Assembly: GCA_019918135.1 (NCBI GenBank)
Contig: WBZZ01003008.1
Coordinates: 100,001-164,000, forward strand
Source of the DNA: Paulinella micropora
Lineage: Eukaryota > Cercozoa > Imbricatea > Euglyphida > Paulinellidae
Reading direction: 5' to 3'
DNA length: 64,000 nucleotides
A model generated the notes under the pieces. That model did no database searches. It was not told the DNA's origin and saw only the letters and a list, made by a program, of their open reading frames with translations. Shown piece by piece: positions 42,131 through 49,592 of the stretch; the first letter of the stretch is position 1, and each line of letters starts with the position of its first letter. Both the position numbers and the translations under genes were made by a program.

Positions 42131-43354
42131 TTGTCGCTACCCCCCAGCCGGCAATTCGAAGTCCAGGTCCTCTCGGATGAAGTTCCGACTCACAAAACCG
42201 CACTGTTGGCGGCCCTGCGCCAAAAATTTATCCGGGCCAACTCTTCGCAATTCGCGGGGCTGTCGCAGGTCTTGTTCTCTCAGAAGCTGCTATACCCGTT
42301 GTACGTAGCCCAGGAATACCAACTGGACACACCAGAGTCATTGTCCTTGAAACCTCGCTCTGTTCTGTTGAACTTGCAAGACGAGCGCGGAGGTTGCGTC
42401 CAAAACGCGACAGAGAACCTGCGGGCTCTCCAAACACTGGCCGACACCTTTTCTGAGGCCAAGACGTGCCTGCAGAACTTGAAACAAGTTCGGTTACTAG
42501 AGATACAAGTCTATCAAGAAACACGCGAAACCTTGTACACGTTGCTGGACTTGCTAAAGGAGCTGTGCCCGGGCATTACCAAACTCGAGATCTCGAGGTC
42601 GAGCTGGCGTTCGTCAGGAATGGAGCGGCTGGACGTGAAGTTTCGAGGGAAACTACGAGATCTCGAGCTGGCGCCCGGTCTGGATTTCAAGGTAGTCAGG
42701 TGCCTGATCGAACAGGACCCAGAAGACGTCGGTGCACCCACTCTGCAAATTTCGCTAGGCTCCCCCGGCTCCTATTCGCATGAATATAACCTGCAGTTCG
42801 AGCGCGCCACCCGCAGCGCGCTGAAACCCAACATAAGGATCGAGCTGTGCGAGAGCATTGAGATTTTCAAGTTCGAGGGCGTAGAGGGTAGGCCCGAGTT
42901 CGGCGACGTGAAAGTACGCCTGGCGAAAGGACACTGTGACTACGGTTGTGGACATTTGTCTCGCATGTGTTTGAGCTCATTTAAGGCCGACAAAGTACAG
43001 GTTGACCTTGGGTGCAGCGTCGACCATGTGCCCCTGAGGGCTTGTGAGCTGTCTCTGCTTGCACAGGCCCCAACCGCTATCACCAAATGCAAGTTGGCAT
43101 CTCTGGTGTTGCCTCCTCAGTTCAGTGACGCGCCAGTATGCGTCTGCAAGTGCGTGCTGGCCGGGACGTTCTCTGCCCAGCTTGAGGGGAAAGTCGGTTC
43201 TCCCCACGGACGGGATAGCCAGCTCAAGTTCCATAACTGTACATACGAAGACAAAGGTCGCGCGATCGAGTTACAAGAAGAAATAACGCGCGCGGTGCCA
43301 CGGGCGTCTTTTGTGCATGACGCCACCCACAAACGGCGTCGCTTTGAGCCCTAA
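42131..43354 (+). CDS. Uncharacterised ~400-aa protein (5' end uncertain)
   Basis: The open frame has no ATG at its left edge, and a neighbouring frame from about 41950 (VVALVPADFLDERLLVARLT) also looks coding, so the gene probably starts upstream. The product has a helical N-terminal half (KTALLAALRQKFIRANSSQF, RETLYTLLDLLKELCPGITK). The Cys-rich C-terminal half (KGHCDYGCGHLSRMCLSSF, VCVCKCVLAGTFSAQL) may be disulphide- or metal-stabilised. It ends RASFVHDATHKRRRFEP. That 3' end is duplicated at 39705-39780. No family is recognised. Confidence 0.4.
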   Translation: MSLPPSRQFEVQVLSDEVPTHKTALLAALRQKFIRANSSQFAGLSQVLFSQKLLYPLYVAQEYQLDTPESLSLKPRSVLLNLQDERGGCVQNATENLRALQTLADTFSEAKTCLQNLKQVRLLEIQVYQETRETLYTLLDLLKELCPGITKLEISRSSWRSSGMERLDVKFRGKLRDLELAPGLDFKVVRCLIEQDPEDVGAPTLQISLGSPGSYSHEYNLQFERATRSALKPNIRIELCESIEIFKFEGVEGRPEFGDVKVRLAKGHCDYGCGHLSRMCLSSFKADKVQVDLGCSVDHVPLRACELSLLAQAPTAITKCKLASLVLPPQFSDAPVCVCKCVLAGTFSAQLEGKVGSPHGRDSQLKFHNCTYEDKGRAIELQEEITRAVPRASFVHDATHKRRRFEP

Positions 43355-43481
43355 CCCCGACGAGTGAGGTGGAAGTTTAGTAAAACATTTCAGGAAAACA
43401 AAATGAAACACGCACTTGGCCCTCTCCCGTATGAGAGACCTTTCTTTTTCTTGTGTGTGTGTGTGGCAGAAAGCCGCCTGT

Positions 43482-44280
43482 TTAAATTTGGCCTTTTTGC
43501 GCGGTCTGAAATTCACGGTACAGCTCTAGGCCCTTGGGAAACAAGATTGCGCCCCGGATCCCACGCACCAAGTCGTACCCGCGCGCCCATGGTTCAGAAA
43601 GAATAGTCAGCTTGGAGATAAAGAACGTAGCCTTATCGTAGTCTAAGAATTCGCTGGCCAATAACGCTCTGCCGCCGAATTGCTGGCTCAGCTGCCATGC
43701 CACACGGCGCTGTGCCTCCTGATGCTACCAGCAAAGACCCAATCACGATCGACGGATCCCTGTAGCTTTGGCGCAGCTGGGGCCGCCCGGTTGTCATCCC
43801 CCCCCCCCCCCGGCAAAGAAGTGCCCAGCACGTTGTCGGGGTGCCACCAGACAACGCGGCTGGGAGCGCAGGACGAACAAATGTGCATGCCCGTAATACA
43901 GCCTGTCCTCATTCCACAACGCGTCCATAAGACCGGAACAGGCGGCCACGACCGACTTAATGTTTTGCTTGTCGTATGAGTGCTTCGCACAATTTCTTTT
44001 TTGGAATATTTTCTCTTTCGGTCCTCTGGAAAGGTTGCCAGATTTGCAAAAAAAGCCCTCTAAAAACTGCTGAAACCCTACGGGTGGCCCAAGCATGAGC
44101 CTCTTTTTTTCCAACTTTCGTGCTGGACCAACAACAAGGTCAGAAAAGTCGCTGATTGTTTGGCTCTTGCACCCGCTAATCTCGCTCACCAGATTAAAAT
44201 CTTGTAAATGCGTGTAGATAGAATCATCTCGATCGTTTTCAATGGTAAGGGCCAAAAAACCTGGAATCTGCTCGATTGTT
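43482..44280 (-). pseudogene. Decayed copy of the gene at 40019-41142
   Basis: The sequence aligns along its length with 40040-40970 but has many small losses, so no long frame remains. Shared landmarks include ATTCACGGTACAGC, GAATTCGCT..CCAATAACGC, and ACGCGTCCATAAGACCGGAA. It is clearly non-functional. Divergence is moderate. Confidence 0.8.
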
Positions 44281-44378
44281 ATTAGGGCACAAAGGGGCCG
44301 TCGGGGTCCAGCAACCGGAAAGTGGCCTTGGTCGGCGCCTTGTCCGTGGAAGAAAGGTTGCTCACCCGGATCTCGTTG

Positions 44379-45008
44379 TTATATGTTGGCATATGTGTAC
44401 TTCATCCCCTGGGCAATGGGATGTTGCACCAGAATGCATTTGCCGTAGATCGAGGAGGAATCGTCGCGTTCTTCGTAGGCAATCCACCAGCCAAGAGCTG
44501 AATGGACTGCGTTTGAGTCGTTGATTTGCTTCATCACCAGGCACCCCCCGCAGTCGGTGTCGGTTGCGCCTGGCGCAAGCCCGTACTTATTTACACTTGC
44601 ATGATGATTGTACAAAAGCAGATAGAAGTAGATCCTGTCGTCAAAGAGTTCGTCCTGCTTAAAGGACGGCTTTTGGGACATGACGCAGCTACTGAAATTC
44701 GAGACGTTGAAAAGTCCAAAGGTTTGCAGTGTAGCATTGGCGGTGCTGCATTCCTGCATCCGCAGCCCTAGCCAGGCAGGTTCCGACTCGTTACCCTCGG
44801 GCACCACGCTCAGACACTGGCGAGATCTCTCGTCATACAACAAGGCTGAACCCACCAAGCGGGTTAGATTCGAGAAGCTGAGATCACACTGGTCTCGCGA
44901 ATCAGATTTTACCGGCTTCTCTATAAACGCTACTATTAGTCCTATTAGTCCCGCAATCATCCAAAACGCCGCAAAGGCTACGACTAACATGCACTCCGCT
45001 TTGGTCAT
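44379..45008 (-). CDS. Type II membrane protein with glycosylatable ectodomain
   Basis: The frame starts at an ATG at 45008: MTKAECMLVVAFAAFWMIAG. A single hydrophobic segment (residues about 6-30, LVVAFAAFWMIAGLIGLIV) near the N-terminus acts as a signal anchor. The ~180-residue exterior part carries several N-x-S/T sites (NLT, NES, NAT, NVS, NFS, NDS) and about ten Cys, consistent with a disulphide-bonded extracellular or lumenal domain. Four closely placed Cys (CSTANATL, CVMSQ, DCGGC) are notable. No family is recognised. It would fit a surface or virion membrane protein, but this is inference. Confidence 0.55.
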   Translation of the reverse strand: MTKAECMLVVAFAAFWMIAGLIGLIVAFIEKPVKSDSRDQCDLSFSNLTRLVGSALLYDERSRQCLSVVPEGNESEPAWLGLRMQECSTANATLQTFGLFNVSNFSSCVMSQKPSFKQDELFDDRIYFYLLLYNHHASVNKYGLAPGATDTDCGGCLVMKQINDSNAVHSALGWWIAYEERDDSSSIYGKCILVQHPIAQGMKYTYANI

Positions 45009-45059
45009 TCCGTTTTTCTTGTCCTGCTTCGTTTCTGTTGGCCTGAGTGCGGGAAAAAC

Positions 45060-45405
45060 AGCTTTGCCAACAAGCTACGTTTCCCCCCCCCCCCCGCCAA
45101 CCTTCACCGCCGCCCCTCTCCTCCAGGCAGGAAGAGAGAGTGGGTGAGGGGGGGGCCGGACCTGTAAAAAAAAGGGCGGGGGCTGGCCAAACAAGGGAGG
45201 GAAGGGAGAACCGGTAAAAAAGGAGCAAAACACCCTTGCGAAAAAGAAGGGCGGCCGCGTCCCCCCCCCCCCCCCTCTTCCCACTTTTGCCAACACACAG
45301 ATTTCTTTTTTTCTTGGGTGTCATACTTTTAAAAGCCGTTCCACACCACATTCGGAATAGAACGCGTGGCGTCCGCGCTGTTCCGCGGCAATGACGGCCG
45401 ACGCC
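45060..45405. repeat. Intergenic repeat module copy 2 plus decayed trace of the duplicated gene
   Basis: The GC-rich module seen at 41250 recurs here. It is followed at 45275-45405 by CACTTTTGCCAACACACAG, then TTCTTGGGTG..ATACTTT, and the start of the 18816-type gene (AATAGAACGCGTGGCGTCC) with internal losses. It is a short, dead third copy. Confidence 0.7.
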
Positions 45406-45495
45406 CCCCCCCCCCCCTCCCCACCTTTCTTTCTCTTGCTCTTTTTCTCTTTAGGTCCCTTCTCTTTCTCGTTCAGAAAGAAAATCTTGTTAGAC

Positions 45496-46701
45496 ATGTC
45501 GTTAGTTAAGAAGCAAAGTTACAATAAAAAAGTGGCGAACCAGCGCATGGCTACCGACAGCGAGAGTGTGGAGGTCACGGTGAAGTGGTACGAGCTGAAG
45601 GAGGCAGAGCGGAAAAAAGGAGCCGTCTGGCAGAAACCACGAGTTGTACCAACGGAACACAAGTACCAAGTGCCCGCGAGTACCGTGCGGAAGGGGCTAG
45701 CCGCGATCGGACAAGCGATCGGGGTTGAGACGCTCAGCCGGGAAAGATCTCCCAAGCTATGTCTTATGCCTGATTTATTGTCACTGAACGAAACGAGGAT
45801 GACCACCAAGGACCCCGGCATGCTAGCCGATTGGCTAGAAGCCGGAATAGGAAACAAAATGATGTGTCTGCATACCTTGACGAACGAAGATCGGCGCTTG
45901 ACAACCGAGGAAAACGGGGACGAAGTAACTACGTATCTCACCAAGCGAATAAAGTACAATTGTAATGGCGAAGTGGTCGACGCTCAATGCCATGTTACGT
46001 TGCGTGTCAGCTGGGTTTATCCTACAGGGGGTCCATTCCCGGCAAGTGGTGGTGGTGTACCAATGGCAAAAAGACTTGTGTGGGGACCCGCAACAAGCAG
46101 GAGGCCTTCCTCCTCCGATAACCAACAAAAATGTCATCTGCTCTCGCGAGCCTTGACTACACTAATTACGGAGGAACCCAGGTACTTGTCGACCAAGAGC
46201 GTAGTTGAGGCCGTGATGGAGTTAGACCAAGAATTGCGATTTGCGGGGCACCGCCCCCTGTTCGTCGAGGTCGATCACAAAGAAATACTTTCTACCAGTC
46301 TTACGATTTTGCCAGAGGAGCTAAGTCCGCTGCTACGAGCGGCAGACATCCCAGGTGCCTGGCTGCAAGAGTTGGATACCCGCGGCACTTTGCTAGCGTG
46401 GTTTCAATGGCTCGGTTACTACCGGACGAGAGTGCTCATTGCCCTGCTCAAAAACCTGTCCACCGCGTCGGCACAAGTGCAAGGCGTGGTTGGGCAGCTC
46501 CAAGAGCTACTGCGGGATATCTGGGCCGCCTCGCCAGGGTTGTACGGTGTCCGCGAGCCAGGCGTCGTCCAGCAGATAGCGAGCGCTATTGGGGTACGTG
46601 ATGGCCTGCCGGGCGTGGTAGCAGCTGGTTTAGCACAGGATGTGGTCGCACACTGCAAGCAATGCGGCGCCGGCCTCGGACACAAAAAACAGAAGAAGTG
46701 A
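45496..46701 (+). CDS. Uncharacterised 401-aa protein
   Basis: The ATG at 45496 (MSLVKKQSYNKKVANQRM) fits best. A longer upstream extension is low-complexity and unlikely. The N-terminal 200 residues are mixed alpha/beta with VEVTVKWYELKEAERKKGAV and NCNGEVVDAQCHVTLRVSWV. The C-terminal part is helical (LLAWFQWLGYYRTRVLIALL, AQVQGVVGQLQELLRDIWAA). It ends with a CxxC (HCKQCGAGLGHKKQKK) that resembles a short zinc ribbon with a basic tail. The frame is intact. No family is recognised. Confidence 0.5.
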   Translation: MSLVKKQSYNKKVANQRMATDSESVEVTVKWYELKEAERKKGAVWQKPRVVPTEHKYQVPASTVRKGLAAIGQAIGVETLSRERSPKLCLMPDLLSLNETRMTTKDPGMLADWLEAGIGNKMMCLHTLTNEDRRLTTEENGDEVTTYLTKRIKYNCNGEVVDAQCHVTLRVSWVYPTGGPFPASGGGVPMAKRLVWGPATSRRPSSSDNQQKCHLLSRALTTLITEEPRYLSTKSVVEAVMELDQELRFAGHRPLFVEVDHKEILSTSLTILPEELSPLLRAADIPGAWLQELDTRGTLLAWFQWLGYYRTRVLIALLKNLSTASAQVQGVVGQLQELLRDIWAASPGLYGVREPGVVQQIASAIGVRDGLPGVVAAGLAQDVVAHCKQCGAGLGHKKQKK

Positions 46702-47090
46702 CAAGGGGCCTCTCTCTCTCTCTCTTTCTCCAAACTTCCCTCCCCGTGTGTGCTTGCACTTTTCGTAATGCGGGGGAAACGGCGAGAGTGGGGGGGGGGG
46801 GGGGAAAGGGGGGGGAAAGCCGGGCGGGCGGGAATACATTTTAAGCTACCAAACATTTCCCGCCCGCGCGTCCTGCCCCGAAAAGAGATGACAAAATGGT
46901 AGCAATCGAAAGGTGGGTGAGAGTGGGAGGGGGAAAAGCTGTGTAAGAAAAAAAGAGTGGTAGGGAGTCCCGTAGCAAAAGAAAGGCGGTCGCGCGCCTT
47001 TCCCCCTTCCCACTTTTGCCAACACACCGAATTCTTTTTTGCTTGGGTGGCCTACTTTGTAAAAGCCGTTGCACTCACACCACATTCGGA

Positions 47091-47482
47091 ATGGAACACG
47101 TGGCGTCCGCGCTGGTGCCGTTCGAATTCCGCGGCAATGACGGGGCGGCCGACGATGATGACGACAGGTACACGGGCCCGTTCGCGCCGCGCAGCACGAA
47201 GCACGGAGCGAACTCGTCACCCCCGCGGTGGCAGAATTACAACGACTACGACGGGGCCGGAGATGCGAACGCGCCGCCAGAGCCGATGCGCCCGCTGAGC
47301 CTTTACCCGGGACTAGCGGAGGCCGAGCGGGAGGACGCCCAGCAGAACCCGGGCGCGGACGAATCTTTCTGCTTCGCGTGCCAGTTCCTGCCCAGAGGAC
47401 AATGCGACAACAGAGACTTTGCGCACTTGCAGAGCTTATTCGACGAGTGGGGTGACAGGAGCCCACTAGTAGTGCTGCGGTG
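47091..47482 (+). pseudogene. Copy of the 18816-type gene, cut by the PLV insertion
   Basis: From the ATG at 47091 this matches 18816-19208 with only about three to five base differences. It stops being homologous exactly where AGTATAGGG begins (47483). The complete copy continues with CVQQWYRRRW. The break is therefore the insertion of the Polinton-like element, which postdates the duplication or occurred about the same time. Confidence 0.85.
47477..47482 (+). other. Probable 6-bp target site of the PLV
   Basis: GCGGTG lies immediately before the AGT terminus. Polintons normally duplicate 6 bp. The partner copy would sit at the right end, outside this window. Confidence 0.5.
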
Positions 47483-47600
47483 AGTATAGGGTGCCACTTT
47501 GGCACACTTTTTCAATACATTCCTCCGGAGAAATCAAAATCATTCAATCGGCTCTCCTCTTCATTTCGCAAACAAACAATACAGAAAGCATTTATAAGCA
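47483..47600 (+). repeat. Left terminus of the PLV
   Basis: The AGT end is followed by a small hairpin, GTGCCACTTTGGCAC, and by a CTCCGGAG palindrome. It presumably belongs to a terminal inverted repeat, the other arm of which is outside the window. Confidence 0.6.
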
Positions 47601-47661
47601 AATAAGCCTTAGTCTTACAAGTTAATTTCTATTTAAATAATTATAAAGACACATATATAGG

Positions 47662-48183
47662 ATGACGACGTTCAGGATTTCAAAAGGTTGCGTAATGGTT
47701 AAGAATAATGAAAAAAGACCTATGGTGAAAGTTCAATGGAGAGAAGGAGGAAAAGTTATGTGTAAGAGTTTCTGCATAGGAAAAGGCAAATCAAAAGAGC
47801 AGGCATTGGAAAAAGCAAATAAATATCATAAAGAAGTTGTAATACCTAAATATGAAGAATGGAAAATAAATTACGAACGTGAAAGAAAAGCAATTAAAAA
47901 TGAAAAAATCAAGAAATGGATAATCAAAAGTTATATTTGCGAATGTGGAGCAGAGATTACAAATGGAAGTAAATGTAAACATAAGAAATCTAATAAGCAT
48001 AAAGAAAACGTAGAGTTATTAAAATCTAAGGTTGAACAAGTTAAGAATGAAGAAGACGAAAGATGTAGTATGTGTGGTTATATAGAAAATAATTGCCATT
48101 GCGGTTCAGGATATAGCAAGTACGATCAGACTTGGAAAGACAAAAGATTAATAGGATTTATGGGTTTTGCTAGCATAGCATAG
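47662..48183 (+). CDS. PLV small zinc-finger protein, 173 aa
   Basis: An N-terminal half (VKVQWREGGKVMCKSFCIGK, then EQALEKANKYHKEVV) resembles the AP2-like DNA-binding pattern with a curved sheet and a helix. The C-terminal half carries two Cys/His clusters: CECGAEITNGSKCKHKKSNKH and CSMCGYIENNCHCG. The former resembles a C2H2-like finger common in virus-encoded proteins. It is the first gene from the left end and reads inwards. The likely role is DNA binding or regulation, by inference. It appears intact. Confidence 0.5.
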   Translation: MTTFRISKGCVMVKNNEKRPMVKVQWREGGKVMCKSFCIGKGKSKEQALEKANKYHKEVVIPKYEEWKINYERERKAIKNEKIKKWIIKSYICECGAEITNGSKCKHKKSNKHKENVELLKSKVEQVKNEEDERCSMCGYIENNCHCGSGYSKYDQTWKDKRLIGFMGFASIA

Positions 48184-48404
48184 CCGTACAACAATTACGC
48201 CGTCGGAATTGAAATCATTTAGACGGAGGTATGGGCGAATTTTATGTTAGAGACAAGGACACACCATTATATAGAGGCACACAAGGACACAGGACACACC
48301 ACACATTTGAGACGGCAAAATTATTTTAATTTTATAAAATTATATTTCTTTAGATATATTTATCAAACACGGAGACACACACGTATAACGGCAAAGTCTA
48401 CAGG
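48184..48404. other. PLV spacer with ACAAGGACACA repeats
   Basis: GACAAGGACACACC, then CACAAGGACACAGG, GACACACCACAC and GAGACACACACG recur within 120 bp. No gene is seen. It lies upstream of the polymerase genes. Confidence 0.5.
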
Positions 48405-49592
48405 TTGGATAGATTAAGGGAATATAAGATAAATTATGAAATTAAACTTGTCAGGGGTCGGGACGTCCTATATATTAAACCAAAGGTAAGGGGGTATAAG
48501 ATAGATTCACCGACAGCCCAAAACTACTTGAACCAAGTAAGAGGTGCGGTGTATTTTGAACACCATGCTATTCCAATAGCACCACCTTTACCTACGATTG
48601 AAGAGAAAAAAGAAATCAAGGAAAATGTCAGAGACTTGATGCGATATGGCAATTACGAAATCAAGCGAGACGACAGAAAGGAGCACAAACTTGGAATAAA
48701 CGAAAGTATTTACAGGGTTGTGTTGAATGGAAACTTTCGGTCTTTCACTATGCGAGATGTAATAAGATTTATTGAAATCATATTGAACGACTTTTTAAAA
48801 CGACAGGGTCAAAGAGATAAGGTTGATGTAGGTATTGAGTTTGTAGATTATTATGGCAAAGTATCTACAGGCCATCATTATGTCAATGAAATCTCGGTTG
48901 AAAAAGTTTTAGAAAGATTGTCGTCAATATTTCAAAGCAACGAAAGTCTTTATATGGATGAAAGTGGCACCAACTTTGATAAATTAAAGTTTGTATTGAA
49001 ATCTGTTAAAATGCCTACTGGCGGAGCAAGGCTACAGGTTTTGAACAAACTTGATGTATATAGAAAGAAAGGAGTAATCTGTATTACTAATAGCGATAAC
49101 TTATGCTTGGCCAGAGCAATCGTTGTAGTAAAAGCAAAAATTGAAAAACACCAAAAATACAAAACAATAATGATGGGACGAAAGATACAGCAGGAAATGG
49201 CTGAGGATTTGCATAATGAAGCGAAAGTTGTTAAGGATGTGTGCGGTCTCCCAGAAATTGATACCTTTGCTAAGCACATTAAATATAATTTGGTTATTGT
49301 AGAGTTTCCTGACCAAATCGTCTATAAGACTGATTTAGTAGATGAGAAAGGCGAACGGCTGACAAACCTTTACATTCTAAAAACGGAAGGGCACTACGAT
49401 GCCATAACCAATATGAAGTCAATGCTAGGAAAAAAGAATTTCTGCGAGTTGTGTCTAAGGGGATATATGGAAAGACATGCATGCGATGCTAAATGTAGTA
49501 TCTGTGAAACCAAGGGTTGTAAGGGAATAAATGACAAGAGCCAGTGGAAAGAATGTGAGAAGTGTAATAGAAAGTTTCCAAATACTGATTAA
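48405..49592 (+). CDS. PLV polymerase-associated N-terminal module
   Basis: The 395-residue frame contains KGVICITNSDNLCLARAIVV, which matches the conserved 'N.DNLCL.RA' block found in the N-terminal portion of Polinton and adintovirus pPolB proteins. The CELCLRGYMERHACDAKC cluster and following Cys pairs suit a zinc-binding end. No ATG is present at the left edge. It partly overlaps the polymerase frame that follows, and I cannot tell whether a two-gene layout is natural. The role is probably in protein priming or as an accessory to replication. Confidence 0.6.
   Translation: MDRLREYKINYEIKLVRGRDVLYIKPKVRGYKIDSPTAQNYLNQVRGAVYFEHHAIPIAPPLPTIEEKKEIKENVRDLMRYGNYEIKRDDRKEHKLGINESIYRVVLNGNFRSFTMRDVIRFIEIILNDFLKRQGQRDKVDVGIEFVDYYGKVSTGHHYVNEISVEKVLERLSSIFQSNESLYMDESGTNFDKLKFVLKSVKMPTGGARLQVLNKLDVYRKKGVICITNSDNLCLARAIVVVKAKIEKHQKYKTIMMGRKIQQEMAEDLHNEAKVVKDVCGLPEIDTFAKHIKYNLVIVEFPDQIVYKTDLVDEKGERLTNLYILKTEGHYDAITNMKSMLGKKNFCELCLRGYMERHACDAKCSICETKGCKGINDKSQWKECEKCNRKFPNTD

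Noticed and set aside
23398-47482. Core large-DNA-virus genes (capsid, primase-helicase, RNA polymerase)
   Set aside because: I looked for their motifs in the GC-island frames and saw none, so a giant-virus origin remains only a hypothesis.
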